NCBI GenBank assembly: GCA_947491305.1
Contig: CANLIL010000005.1
Span: 1 to 64,000 of the forward strand
Length of the DNA stretch: 64,000 nucleotides
DNA from: Flavobacteriales bacterium
GTDB lineage: Bacteria > Bacteroidota > Bacteroidia > Flavobacteriales_D > Crocinitomicaceae
Direction of reading: 5' to 3'
The first letter of the stretch is position 1; every line of letters begins with the position of its first letter. Positions 17,419 to 26,283 of this stretch are shown in pieces. Made by a program: the position numbers and the translations under genes. Below the pieces are notes generated by a model. That model saw only the letters and a program-made list of their open reading frames with translations. It was not told the origin of the DNA and did no database searches.

Positions 17419-17478
17419 TAGCGGGGACACGACTCGAACGTGCGTCCGTCAGCTGACGGATATGAGCCCGACGAGCTC
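17419..17478 (-). pseudogene. tRNA-fMet remnant with anticodon arm disrupted by a palindrome
   Basis: On the minus strand the remnant starts GAGCTCGTCGGGCTCAT, identical to the D-stem end, anticodon stem and anticodon of the intact tRNA. A 16-bp perfect palindrome (TCCGTCAGCTGACGGA, 17445-17460) then replaces the rest of the anticodon arm and variable loop, after which GCACGTTCGAGTCGTGT and CCCCGCTA resume exactly as in the intact tRNA. The acceptor 5' strand and most of the D arm are missing, so it cannot fold as a tRNA. The end of the GIY-YIG reading frame runs into it. Confidence 0.75.
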
Positions 17479-17715
17479 AACTTGTTTCCTGATAAAATCT
17501 CTTCCTCTGCTGGATTTGAGTTGATTTTCACGTTGCATTGCAGTTGATTTTAATTCGTGAAATTCTACATAGACGACTATCCAAGGTCTGAAATTTTTGG
17601 TATACCCTTTCGTTGAATGAATATTATGAGAATAATATCGATCAATTAAATCAGCGGTATAACCAATATAAATCTTATTGTATTTTTTTGAATAAAGTGC
17701 GTAGGTTACATACAT
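17449..17715 (-). CDS. GIY-YIG domain endonuclease-like small protein
   Basis: An 88-aa single-domain GIY-YIG protein. The first strand is YVTYALYSKKYNKIYIGYT (YAL and YIG form the motif), followed by DLIDRYYSHN, an arginine-bearing helix, and a C-terminal ENQLKSSRGRDFI with the family glutamate. Such small proteins are common beside tRNA genes in Bacteroidota; their function is largely unknown, and relatives are UvrC-like or homing nucleases. The last codons (VELVGLISVS, then TGA within the palindrome) are translated from the tRNA remnant, so this C-terminus is probably a by-product of insertion. The intact tRNA and its terminator lie just upstream. Confidence 0.8.
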   Translation of the reverse strand: MYVTYALYSKKYNKIYIGYTADLIDRYYSHNIHSTKGYTKNFRPWIVVYVEFHELKSTAMQRENQLKSSRGRDFIRKQVELVGLISVS

Positions 17716-17740
17716 ATTTTCTAACGTAAATGGGTTTCAT

Positions 17741-17776
17741 AAAAAAAAGTCACCATTTCTGATGACTTTTTTTTTC
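17741..17776 (-). terminator. Terminator of the initiator tRNA gene
   Basis: On the minus strand an A-run, GTCATCA-GAAA-TGGTGAC (7-bp stem with one G-U) and a T-run lie directly after the tRNA 3' end. Flanked by A and T runs, it can act in both directions. A nearly identical hairpin is at 17199-17233. Confidence 0.75.
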
Positions 17777-17781
17777 CTTTG

Positions 17782-17854
<73 letters not shown>

Positions 17855-17970
17855 CTCTATTCGTTTAACTATTAGCTAAACGCAGTACAAATATACTACT
17901 TTTTTGGGTAATAACAAGAATAAATTGAAAATAATGTGTTTTTTTTAGATTCCCTTTCCTATTTTGGGCT

Positions 17971-17978
17971 TACTTTTG
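17971..17978 (+). promoter_or_regulatory. -7 promoter box TACTTTTG
   Basis: Perfect TAnnTTTG 17 nt before the lipoprotein ATG at 17996; it also argues against the upstream GTG at 17936 as the start. Confidence 0.6.
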
Positions 17979-17995
17979 CAGTAAAATTAATTGCT

Positions 17996-18817
17996 ATGTT
18001 TAAACGAATTCTCGATAAAGTTGCTATTGCCTGTTTCCTATTATTAGTTATTCTATTCAATTCTTGTGCTACAGATGAACAAACTTCTCCAGAAAATAAC
18101 CAGGAACAAGTAATTAATCAAGCGCTATTCAACGGTCAGTTAGAATACTCTGCTAAAATAGAAGCAATTGATGCAAATGAACAATTGAAAAAATTGAACA
18201 GTTTGTCCTTTACAAACAATGCGAAATCAACCGCTGAAGCAATAGCATTCCTAGATGAAAAAGATTCAGAAGTGAAAATTATTGAAAAATTCAATGATGC
18301 AGTAACAGGTAACTACGGTTCGAAAACGTTTTACATTGAAAAAGGAAAAGTTTTTTGTGCGAAAGAAGTCTATTTCGATGCTCAAATAAGTACGCCATCT
18401 TTTGTTGAACGAATTACTTACTTCCAAAAAAATAGCCAAGTTAAAGCATCGATAGAACGCTATGCAGCTTATGAAGAAGAATTAGATCAATCACCCTTTA
18501 AACTTACAGCAAAAAAGAACATTTCAATCAATCGCGCCCTTTCAATATTAAATCATACAGGTGAATTTGAAACAACATTTCAAGGATTTTTGACACACAA
18601 CAACATGGATTTTATTTTAGTTGGTAAGAATACTCCTGAGGGGTTTACTTCTGCCCTTTCAATACAATCTCAAAATGCAACCGTAATTTATTTGCAAAAA
18701 AATGAACGCAAAATGGTTGGAACGTTGTTGGATGTTAGTCACAGTTTTATTGTGGATGGAAGTGGAATGACATTTCAAGTGTTAAATGATGTAACAATCA
18801 TTCAGCCAAAAAAATAA
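17996..18817 (+). CDS. Lipoprotein of unknown function
   Basis: A 273-aa protein with a lipoprotein signal MFKRILDKVAIACFLLLVILFNSC, the lipobox cysteine being residue 24. The mature part has no motif I recognise; it is mixed alpha/beta with many charged residues and a region SFIVDGSGMTFQVLNDVT near the end. The frame extends upstream to a GTG at 17936, but a perfect promoter box lies between, so ATG 17996 was chosen. It is followed by 124 bp, so it is probably monocistronic. Confidence 0.7.
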   Translation: MFKRILDKVAIACFLLLVILFNSCATDEQTSPENNQEQVINQALFNGQLEYSAKIEAIDANEQLKKLNSLSFTNNAKSTAEAIAFLDEKDSEVKIIEKFNDAVTGNYGSKTFYIEKGKVFCAKEVYFDAQISTPSFVERITYFQKNSQVKASIERYAAYEEELDQSPFKLTAKKNISINRALSILNHTGEFETTFQGFLTHNNMDFILVGKNTPEGFTSALSIQSQNATVIYLQKNERKMVGTLLDVSHSFIVDGSGMTFQVLNDVTIIQPKK

Positions 18818-18941
18818 GCAACGAAACATCCTTATTATCGTTATTATTTCAACTTGTTTTCGTTAAAAATGTTAAATTTTTATCTCGACTCGTTTTAAAA
18901 ATTGATATTTGCAAACTTTTAATTTATACCAAAAACTAAAA

Positions 18942-21680
18942 ATGAAAAAAACACTACTTTGTTTCATCCTTTTATTTTGTTCATTGTATACTGCTTCCTT
19001 AGAAGCACAAGAAATGAAAATTTCAGGAACTGTTTACGATTCTTCAGGTGTAAAACCATTAAAAGATGCAGTTATAATGGCCGTTCGTGTAAAAGATTCG
19101 TTGTTGTTAAATTTTACCCGGTCTAAAGAAAACGGAAATTTCAATTTAACTGGTTTTGAGCCTGACACCTTGTCTTTAATCATTTCACATCCAAATTTTG
19201 ACGATCGTATTTACTACATTTTTGGTAATAAATCCAATTTTGAAATTGATATTCCAACAGCTCGCTTAAATATAAAATCAAAAGAATTAGCGGCAATCAC
19301 CATTTACGCCAATAAAAATCCAATTTATTACAAAGGAGATACGCTGGTTTACGTGGCCGATTCATTCAAAGTTGCTGAAAATGCAGTTGTTGAAGATTTA
19401 TTAAAGAAATTACCTGGCTTAAAAGTCGATAAAAACGGTAAAATCACTTCTCAAGGGAAAGAAATAAGTAAAGTATTGGTAGATGGTGACGAATTTTTTG
19501 GAACAGATCCTACTATGGCAACCAAAAACTTAGCTGCCAATGGCGTTGAATCTGTTCAAGTTTACGAAAAGAAAAATGACAATGCCAAAGAAGGCGAAGA
19601 TGAAACCATAAAAGTGCTCGATTTGAAACTTAAAGAAGAGGCAAAAAAAGGATATTTTGGGAAAGTTTCTGGGGCTTCTGATTTTGGATTGTTTGAGGAG
19701 AAACCATTTTATGAAGGTGAATTGTTGTTGAATAAATTTAATAAAACTCAAAAAATATCTGTTTTTGCATTGGGTTCAAATACTCCAAAATCTAACTTAG
19801 GCTTTGGAGATATGGCTAAATTTGGGTTGAATGATGAATTAGAAAATAGTGGAATGTCTATGTGGGATCAAAATTCAAGAAATACTGCCGGAATCCCACA
19901 AACATTCAAAGCAGGTGTTTATTTCAACGATAAAATTGGTAAACGAGGAGAAATCAATGTCAATTACACGTATTACAATCAACAATTAACTGCTAAATCA
20001 AACAGTAAAACACAGTTCTTTTTAACAGATTCAACGTATTCTTCAATGGATTCCATTCAGAATTCATCAAGAAGTGAAGCGCATAAAATTAACTTAGCTT
20101 ATAATTTAAAAATAGATTCCCTAACAACTTTAGAAATTAAACCAGCTATTTCATACAATTTAGGGTACTCAGACAACCGATCTAACAATTCATTTATTGG
20201 CGAAACAGGAATTTTATCGCTAAATACACTGGTTCAAAATGAAAATGATTCAAAAGGTTTAACAAGTAATTCTAAAATCACCTTAAATCGTAAATTTAAA
20301 AAACCAAGAAGAGAATTGGAATTGAAATACATCTTAGAAACAGAAACTAACGAAACAACTGGTAAACTATCGAATCGATCGACCTATGTTGCTTCAGAAG
20401 ATTCAATTGCACAAAAGAAAATTAACAACAATTCTAAATACGATCATTTTTCAACCGTAAGTTATTTTGAACCATTGACTAAAAAAATCAAATTGAAGTT
20501 AGAATATACGTATGAATTAGGTAAAACGACACAAGACAAACAAACGCGTGACTTTTACACAGGTATTGTCAATACCAATTTTTCAAACAACTTTGAAAAT
20601 ACACGTATTCAAAATAAAGTAGCGCTTGAGTTTATTTACGACAGTAGAAAACACAATTTTGGAGTTGGTTTAGGTGCAAGAAATATAACAATTGAAAATA
20701 CAAACCTACTTTCAACTTTAACAATAAACCAGAACATTAATAACTTATTGCCGCGTGCGTGGTATTCTTATAAACCATCACAAACTGGTCGACTTGGAAT
20801 TAATTATTACACAAGTTCTGCACAACCATCTATTAATGAACTACAACCAATTCAAGACAATACCAATCCAAACAGAATCCAAATTGGAAATGCCGATTTA
20901 AAACCAAACTACACCCACTCTATTCGAATGAATTTTAATAATTGGAATGCAGTAACTGGAAGATATATTTGGAGCGGCTTAAATGCTACCTTCATCAATA
21001 GTGCATTTGCTAATTCATCTGTTTTTAACAACTTTGGTCAAACAGTTTCTCAAACTGTCAATGTGGATGGTAATTTTTATACGAATTTGTTTGCAGGAGC
21101 AGGTTTCCCATTCTTTAATCGAAAATTAGAAATTGCGCCGAATATCAATGCAAGTTATAACCGTTATACAAATCTTATTAATGGACTAGAAAATATCACT
21201 CAAAACACATCAATTGGTGGTGGACTTACCATTGAATTCAAACCATCGGATTCTTTATCAATCAGTATTTCACCTAATTTCGGATACACTTCCCCAAAAA
21301 GCTCGTTAAACAGCGTGTCAAACAAACCTTTTTCAACCAATGAATATACGGCTAGTATCGAATGGACCATTCCATTTAATTTCAAAATTAAATCAGATGC
21401 TACTTATTTGATGAATAATAATTTAGCTGCAGGTTACAATGTCAACATTTTCATTTGGAATGCTGAAATAAGTCGCTCATTTACAAAAACTAGAAACTTA
21501 ATTCTATCAGTTCAAGGAAACGATATTCTAAATCAAAATAAAAGTATCCAACGTGAAGTAGATGGCAATAGAATCACTGATAATTTCACAAAACTTATTT
21601 CGCGATATTTCTTATTGAAAGTAACGTATAAATTTAATAACAATAAAACTAAAGAAGATGATTTCCAAGGCTGGCATTAA
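18942..21680 (+). CDS. Outer-membrane beta-barrel protein (TonB-receptor-like, OMP_b-brl_3 type)
   Basis: A 912-aa protein with signal peptide (MKKTLLCFILLFCSLYTAS). Residues about 25-110 are a carboxypeptidase-regulatory-like domain (ISGTVYDSSGVKPLKDAVI). A plug-like domain follows (ENAVVEDLLKKLPGLKVD, VLVDGDEFFGTDP), then a long barrel of alternating strands ending in FLLKVTYKFNNN. It belongs to the Bacteroidota outer-membrane barrel group found with GLPGLI proteins; the substrate is unknown. ATG 18942 begins the signal peptide; an in-frame TTG at 18909 is too close to a GATATTTG promoter-like box. It overlaps the next gene by 23 bp. Confidence 0.85.
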   Translation: MKKTLLCFILLFCSLYTASLEAQEMKISGTVYDSSGVKPLKDAVIMAVRVKDSLLLNFTRSKENGNFNLTGFEPDTLSLIISHPNFDDRIYYIFGNKSNFEIDIPTARLNIKSKELAAITIYANKNPIYYKGDTLVYVADSFKVAENAVVEDLLKKLPGLKVDKNGKITSQGKEISKVLVDGDEFFGTDPTMATKNLAANGVESVQVYEKKNDNAKEGEDETIKVLDLKLKEEAKKGYFGKVSGASDFGLFEEKPFYEGELLLNKFNKTQKISVFALGSNTPKSNLGFGDMAKFGLNDELENSGMSMWDQNSRNTAGIPQTFKAGVYFNDKIGKRGEINVNYTYYNQQLTAKSNSKTQFFLTDSTYSSMDSIQNSSRSEAHKINLAYNLKIDSLTTLEIKPAISYNLGYSDNRSNNSFIGETGILSLNTLVQNENDSKGLTSNSKITLNRKFKKPRRELELKYILETETNETTGKLSNRSTYVASEDSIAQKKINNNSKYDHFSTVSYFEPLTKKIKLKLEYTYELGKTTQDKQTRDFYTGIVNTNFSNNFENTRIQNKVALEFIYDSRKHNFGVGLGARNITIENTNLLSTLTINQNINNLLPRAWYSYKPSQTGRLGINYYTSSAQPSINELQPIQDNTNPNRIQIGNADLKPNYTHSIRMNFNNWNAVTGRYIWSGLNATFINSAFANSSVFNNFGQTVSQTVNVDGNFYTNLFAGAGFPFFNRKLEIAPNINASYNRYTNLINGLENITQNTSIGGGLTIEFKPSDSLSISISPNFGYTSPKSSLNSVSNKPFSTNEYTASIEWTIPFNFKIKSDATYLMNNNLAAGYNVNIFIWNAEISRSFTKTRNLILSVQGNDILNQNKSIQREVDGNRITDNFTKLISRYFLLKVTYKFNNNKTKEDDFQGWH

Positions 21681-22398
21681 ACTACTCATTGCATTCTTTC
21701 TGATTTTTGGTGTTTCAGTTCAAGTTACTGGCCAAATTGCACATGCAGGTCGAATTGTATTTGAACGCAAAACGAACTTATTAAAGCGATTCAACGATCC
21801 TAGAATGCGTAATTTTATCGATGAAGATAAAAAAATTAAACTTGAAAAATTTGAATTATTGTTCAATGATACGTGTTCTGTTTTCAAGCCAATCGTTTCG
21901 GATGAAGAAGAAGATGGAATGAGTTGGTTAACGACAAAAAACACCTATTATCAATTTGAAAATTCAAATACCAAAATGTCCTTGCTTTCTTTAATTGGAA
22001 AAGAAGTTCACATTAAAGGCGAAATTTCTAAACGCAATTGGACAATTACGGATAACAAACGTACCATTGGAAATTACGAATGTAGAAAAGCAATCTACCA
22101 AAAAAATGACTCAACGCGCATCTATGCTTGGTATGCAATTGATATAGCCCCTTCAGTTGGTCCAGAAGGTTTTTCAGGATTACCTGGTGCAATTTTAGGA
22201 TTGGCAACAGAAGATGGTGGTATCATTTATTTTGCAAAAAGTATTGAACTAATCGCTCCAAAAAAAGAACTATTAACCTACACACAAGGGAAAAATAAAA
22301 CCTATAGCATGCAAGAATTTAAAGAGAAAATTGAAAAAGATTTTGGTACTCAACCGTGGGGGAAAAATCTATTTAGTGATATGTTTAGGTGGTTGTAA
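21658..22398 (+). CDS. GLPGLI-family secreted protein
   Basis: A 246-aa protein with signal peptide (IKLLIAFFLIFGVSVQVTGQ) and the family signature region WYAIDIAPSVGPEGFSGLPG (about residues 160-179), the variant here reading GLPGAIL. GLPGLI proteins are secreted Bacteroidota proteins of unknown role, encoded behind large outer-membrane barrel genes. The 23-bp overlap with the barrel gene (ATG 21658 inside its last codons) points to coupled translation and a joint function. A bidirectional terminator follows after about 10 bp. Confidence 0.9.
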   Translation: MISKAGIKLLIAFFLIFGVSVQVTGQIAHAGRIVFERKTNLLKRFNDPRMRNFIDEDKKIKLEKFELLFNDTCSVFKPIVSDEEEDGMSWLTTKNTYYQFENSNTKMSLLSLIGKEVHIKGEISKRNWTITDNKRTIGNYECRKAIYQKNDSTRIYAWYAIDIAPSVGPEGFSGLPGAILGLATEDGGIIYFAKSIELIAPKKELLTYTQGKNKTYSMQEFKEKIEKDFGTQPWGKNLFSDMFRWL

Positions 22399-22408
22399 CT
22401 TTTTTTCA

Positions 22409-22446
22409 TAAAAAAACCCGCGTTGATTATCAAGGCGGGTTTTTTT
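22409..22446. terminator. Bidirectional terminator between GLPGLI and nfu genes
   Basis: CCCGC and GCGGG arms extended by TTGAT/ATCAA with one G-G mismatch, flanked by an A-run and a T-run. It separates two convergent genes and can serve both strands. Confidence 0.85.
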
Positions 22447-22459
22447 ATGCACTTAAAAA

Positions 22460-23053
22460 TTATTCATTTTCTGCAACTACCTCTTTTACCTCTGGTAAAT
22501 GCGTCTTTAATAAATTCTCAATTCCAAATTTCAAGGTTGCAGTTGAAGAAGGACATCCCGCACATGAACCTTTCATTAAAACGCTAACAACACCATCTTC
22601 AAATCCACGGTATTCAATTGCTCCACCATCGTTTTCAACGGCAGGACGAACAAATTGATCCAATAAATCACGAATGGCATCATCAATTTCATGCGCTTCG
22701 TAGACTTTTTTTGGAGCTGAATCATCATTTACTAATAATGGAGTCGGCATTTGAACCAACACATCTTTTCCTTCGGTAATAAAATTTTTGATGAATTCTC
22801 TCAACTCCATATTGATAAAATCCCATGGAACATTATCTGTTTTTGTAACTGTGACAAAATTAGCAGCTATAAAAACCTTTTGTACAAATGGTAATTGAAA
22901 CAATTCTTCTGCCAAGGGAGAAAATCCTTTTGCTTCTTTCGCTGAATTAAATTCAACCGAATCTCCCGTAAGTAATAAATATTTATTCGCAACAAACTTC
23001 ATAGTCGTTGGATTTGGTGTCATTTCAGCATAAATTGTTACTGGTACATTCAT
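22460..23053 (-). CDS. NifU/Nfu-type Fe-S scaffold protein
   Basis: A 197-aa protein with an N-terminal Nfu_N domain (TIYAEMTPNPTTMKFV, QLPFVQKVFIAANFVTVTK) and a C-terminal NifU domain whose CxxC lies in GSCAGCPSSTATLK. The pair of cysteines carries a transient Fe-S cluster delivered to target proteins. It complements the suf genes at 208-2192 but lies 20 kb away. It has its own perfect TAATTTTG promoter box. Confidence 0.93.
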   Translation of the reverse strand: MNVPVTIYAEMTPNPTTMKFVANKYLLLTGDSVEFNSAKEAKGFSPLAEELFQLPFVQKVFIAANFVTVTKTDNVPWDFINMELREFIKNFITEGKDVLVQMPTPLLVNDDSAPKKVYEAHEIDDAIRDLLDQFVRPAVENDGGAIEYRGFEDGVVSVLMKGSCAGCPSSTATLKFGIENLLKTHLPEVKEVVAENE

Positions 23054-23069
23054 AATTTAATGTTTTTTA

Positions 23070-23077
23070 CAAAATTA
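23070..23077 (-). promoter_or_regulatory. -7 promoter box TAATTTTG before the nfu gene
   Basis: Perfect TAnnTTTG on the minus strand, 16 nt before ATG 23053. Confidence 0.6.
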
Positions 23078-23144
23078 CCATAAACTTTTAGCTTGCGCAT
23101 AAATTTAAACGATAAAATATTTTTTTTTAATTCAAAAAAGAACT

Positions 23145-23152
23145 TAAATTTA
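23145..23152 (+). promoter_or_regulatory. -7 promoter box TAAATTTA before the HYC_CC_PP gene
   Basis: Matches TAnnTTTG except for a final A; it ends exactly 4 nt before ATG 23157, so the transcript should be leaderless or nearly so. Confidence 0.5.
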
Positions 23153-23156
23153 CACT

Positions 23157-23612
23157 ATGAAATTGTTGAAAAACAGCTTGATTTTTTGTTTAATAATTGT
23201 GTCTTTCATTGGGACAATTGGTGTTAGTGTATTTCAACATTCATGCAGTGAAGATGGTGTATTTACAGCATATTTCATCAATACAAATACACATTGCGAA
23301 GTAACAGAAACTGTTGAAGAATTGCCAACTTGCTGTCAAAAAGAGCAAAAAAAAGCTTTTTCTTCAAAACAAGCTATCAAAGAAGACTGTTGCAATGATG
23401 AAGTTTCATATTTCAAAGTCTCCCTGGATTATTACTCAACTTTTGAAATTAAAATAAATGCATTAACTGCACTTTTCAAGCATTCAGATTTTAGCTTAAA
23501 AAACACTACAGCCCTTTCTGATCTTTACACATACTCAAATTATGAAGATCCGCCACCTAAATTAAAATCGGGTAAAGAACTTCTTATTGCGCATCAAATT
23601 TTTCGAATATAA
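23157..23612 (+). CDS. HYC_CC_PP-family putative metal-locus protein
   Basis: A 151-aa protein with an N-terminal hydrophobic segment (LIFCLIIVSFIGTIGVSVF) and cysteine motifs in the order HSC (about 24-26), TCCQK (about 57-61), DCCND (about 76-80), then DPPPKLKSGKELL near the C-terminus. This H-x-C / CC / PP layout fits the HYC_CC_PP family of Bacteroidota, which is encoded with metal TonB receptors and heavy-metal-binding proteins. Here it is first of three such genes (44 nt to the receptor). The cysteines suggest copper or other soft-metal binding; this is inference. Confidence 0.75.
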   Translation: MKLLKNSLIFCLIIVSFIGTIGVSVFQHSCSEDGVFTAYFINTNTHCEVTETVEELPTCCQKEQKKAFSSKQAIKEDCCNDEVSYFKVSLDYYSTFEIKINALTALFKHSDFSLKNTTALSDLYTYSNYEDPPPKLKSGKELLIAHQIFRI

Positions 23613-23656
23613 ATTGATTCAATGACATATTTGTTAATGAATTAATTTATATAAAA

Positions 23657-25843
23657 ATGAAACAACTATTATTAACGGCTGTCTTCGTTTCAATTTCTCT
23701 AATTACTTTATCTCAAGTTAAAGGAGTTGTTTTAGGATACGACACCCTACAAAAAAAAGCAATTAAAGGCGCTTCCTTATTGCTTTTAGAATCTCAAATT
23801 AAAACCGCTTCAAATGAGGAGGGTGAATTTGAATTTATTTTACCAAAATCATTGCCTCAAACATTAGTGATTAGTGCAAAAGGCTATTACAATGATACGC
23901 TGATTTTGACGAAAAAAGATCGGTTTTCGGCCTTACAAATTGTGCTCTATTCTCAAAAACTATTGCCGGAAATTGTGTTTGTATATCGAAAAGCTGATCA
24001 CGGTATTTCTCGTCTTAAAACATTGCATGTGGAAGAAATTAACAGCGGTGAATTAAGGAAAGCTGCCTGTTGTAATTTATCTGAATCTTTCGAGTCGAAC
24101 GCTTCGGTTGATGTGAATATCACCGATGCTGTTTCAGGCGCAAAGAAAATTCAATTACTTGGATTAGATGGCGTTTATACGCAAATTCAAATGGAAAATA
24201 TTCCAATTTTAAGAGGGTTAGAAAGTTCATTTGGAATCACGTCAATTCCAGGAACGTGGATTTCTTCCATTCAAATCACAAAAGGCACTGGAACAGTTGT
24301 GAATGGTTATGAATCAATGGCTGGATTAATTAACCTTGAACTTAAAAAACCAGATCAAGGCGAACAATTTTATGCAAATGCCTATCAAAGTGCGGTTGGA
24401 CGATCCGAACTGAATCTTAATAATTCCATAAAAATTTCTCCGAAATGGAGTACAACTTGGTTTTTACATGGTTCTACAATGCTCGGAAAAATGGATAATA
24501 ACCATGATAATTATTACGACACACCATTATTTAAAAATAGTACAGCAATGAATCGTTGGTCGTATCAAGGCAAAAAAATGGAAGCTCAACTAGGTTTTAA
24601 CGCTTATATAGATGAAAAATTAGGCGGCGAAATAAATGCGTCAAATCCTTACCAAGTTATAACGAATACTAAGCATTTGGATGTGTTTGCAAAAACAGGG
24701 TTCTTTTTGAAAAAGCCAACTAACTCGATTGGTGTTGTTTACGCACTAAAACGTCACGATATTTCAAGCAAATTCGGAAATAATAGGTTCAATGGATTTG
24801 AAAACAGAGCGTATGTTAATGCGTTATTTGAAGGAGTTATTGGCTCAACCATTCATAAAATAAAAGCTGGTTTTAGTGTTAATTTCATTCAATTACAGCA
24901 ACAGAGTAATAATTTAGAAGACAATCGAATTGAAATCGTTCCAGGTTCATTTTTAGAATACACGTATTCTGGTATTCGATTTAATGCAGTTTTGGGCGCA
25001 CGTGTGGATGTACACAATTTATTTGGCGCACAATTCATACCACGGGTACATGCGAAATATACGTTAAATGAATACATGGATTTGAGATTCACTGCAGGAA
25101 AAGGTTGGCGTGTACCAAATTTTATGATCGACAATGTTTCATTAATGGCGAATTCGAAAACGTGGGTTAAGGCAAGCGAACTTCGTCCAGAAAAGAGTTG
25201 GAATATTGGTTCATCCCTCGTAAATAAATTCAATTTATTCCAACGTAAATCAAATCTTACAATTGATTATTATTTCACCTATTTTGACAATCAATTAATA
25301 GTTGATCGAGATGTTAACAGTGCTTTTATCGTATTTAAAAATGAGCAAAATACTTCTTATTCTTCTAGTTTACAAGTAGAATTTGATATCGAAATAGTGG
25401 CGAGATTGTCCCTTCGATTGGCGTATAAAAATTTGTTGATTCGAGCACGATACAATGGCATTGAACAACAACAAGTAATGGTTCCTACGCACCGATTTTT
25501 AACAACCTTGAGTTATACATCAAGAAATAAACGGTGGGAATTTGCGTCAAGTCTTTCAGTATATGGCGCAATGAGGTTGCCAAATTTCACCATGAACAAT
25601 GTGTTATATTCCAATGAAAAAAGTAATGCATACCCAATAATAAATGCACAACTGACACACATTTACAAAAAATGGGATTTTTATGTTGGAGTTGAAAATT
25701 TAAGTAATTTTAAACAAGCTAATGCAATTATAGATCCTGCAAATCCTTTTGGAACTGATTTTGATGCCACTCGAATTTGGGGGCCTGTAATGGGAATAAA
25801 TGCATACGGAGGTGTACGATACACCATTAAAACTAAAAAATAA
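23657..25843 (+). CDS. TonB-dependent receptor, probably for a metal or metal complex
   Basis: A 728-aa outer-membrane receptor: signal peptide (MKQLLLTAVFVSISLITLS), a carboxypeptidase-like domain (about 20-95), a plug (about 110-235, with LLGLDGVYTQIQMENIPILRG and ITKGTGTVVNGYESMAG), then a barrel ending GGVRYTIKTKK. A Cys-Cys pair (KAACCNLSESFE) sits at the start of the plug, unusual for siderophore receptors and in keeping with a soft-metal substrate. The HMA-domain gene follows after 3 nt and the HYC_CC_PP gene precedes it. Confidence 0.88.
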   Translation: MKQLLLTAVFVSISLITLSQVKGVVLGYDTLQKKAIKGASLLLLESQIKTASNEEGEFEFILPKSLPQTLVISAKGYYNDTLILTKKDRFSALQIVLYSQKLLPEIVFVYRKADHGISRLKTLHVEEINSGELRKAACCNLSESFESNASVDVNITDAVSGAKKIQLLGLDGVYTQIQMENIPILRGLESSFGITSIPGTWISSIQITKGTGTVVNGYESMAGLINLELKKPDQGEQFYANAYQSAVGRSELNLNNSIKISPKWSTTWFLHGSTMLGKMDNNHDNYYDTPLFKNSTAMNRWSYQGKKMEAQLGFNAYIDEKLGGEINASNPYQVITNTKHLDVFAKTGFFLKKPTNSIGVVYALKRHDISSKFGNNRFNGFENRAYVNALFEGVIGSTIHKIKAGFSVNFIQLQQQSNNLEDNRIEIVPGSFLEYTYSGIRFNAVLGARVDVHNLFGAQFIPRVHAKYTLNEYMDLRFTAGKGWRVPNFMIDNVSLMANSKTWVKASELRPEKSWNIGSSLVNKFNLFQRKSNLTIDYYFTYFDNQLIVDRDVNSAFIVFKNEQNTSYSSSLQVEFDIEIVARLSLRLAYKNLLIRARYNGIEQQQVMVPTHRFLTTLSYTSRNKRWEFASSLSVYGAMRLPNFTMNNVLYSNEKSNAYPIINAQLTHIYKKWDFYVGVENLSNFKQANAIIDPANPFGTDFDATRIWGPVMGINAYGGVRYTIKTKK

Positions 25844-25846
25844 ACG

Positions 25847-26194
25847 ATGAAAAAATTACTAATAATTTGCGTGCTCTGTTGCAGTTCAATGTACGCTCAT
25901 GCTCAGAAAAAAGATGCTGCAATTCAAACTGTTACGATACAAACATCCGCACAATGCGGTGATTGTGAAGAACGAATAGAATCTTTGTTAAATTACACCA
26001 AAGGAGTGAAATTTGCAGAATTAGATAATGAAACAAAAATAGTTACGGTGAAATTCATGTCTAAAAAAATAACTTTGAAAACAATTTGTGAGAAATTAAA
26101 TGAGATTGGATACGATGCCAACGAATTCAAAGCTCCGAAAGCAACTGTTTTAAAATTGCCGAAATGTTGCCAACCTGGTGGAATGGAAAAATAA
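25847..26194 (+). CDS. Periplasmic heavy-metal-associated (HMA) domain protein
   Basis: A 115-aa protein with signal peptide (MKKLLIICVLCCSSMYAHAQ) and one HMA domain (about residues 27-95) whose metal site is SAQCGDCEERI, the CxxC placed as in copper chaperones. A second cysteine pair, PKCCQPGG, lies at the C-terminus. It starts 3 nt after the receptor and is the third gene of the metal locus, where it probably takes up the imported metal in the periplasm. A 89-bp gap separates it from metK. Confidence 0.88.
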   Translation: MKKLLIICVLCCSSMYAHAQKKDAAIQTVTIQTSAQCGDCEERIESLLNYTKGVKFAELDNETKIVTVKFMSKKITLKTICEKLNEIGYDANEFKAPKATVLKLPKCCQPGGMEK

Positions 26195-26251
26195 ATTGAA
26201 TGATATTCAACTATTTGAAATACATCAATTGTTAAGCCAATATTTTTTTTG

Positions 26252-26259
26252 TAAATTCG
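26252..26259 (+). promoter_or_regulatory. -7-like box TAAATTCG before metK
   Basis: TAAATTCG, one base from TAnnTTTG, 24 nt before the metK ATG. The same octamer precedes serS, thyA and the Wzz-like gene. No SAM riboswitch fold is visible in the short leader. Confidence 0.4.
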
Positions 26260-26283
26260 CACAACAAATTAAAAAAACAGATA

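Noticed and set aside
24889-25233. 114-aa minus-strand ORF
   Set aside because: Antisense to the barrel of the TonB receptor; no features of its own.
26195-26283. SAM riboswitch before metK
   Set aside because: The 89-bp gap is very AT-rich, has no stable multi-stem fold, and contains a promoter-like box leaving a leader of about 20 nt.
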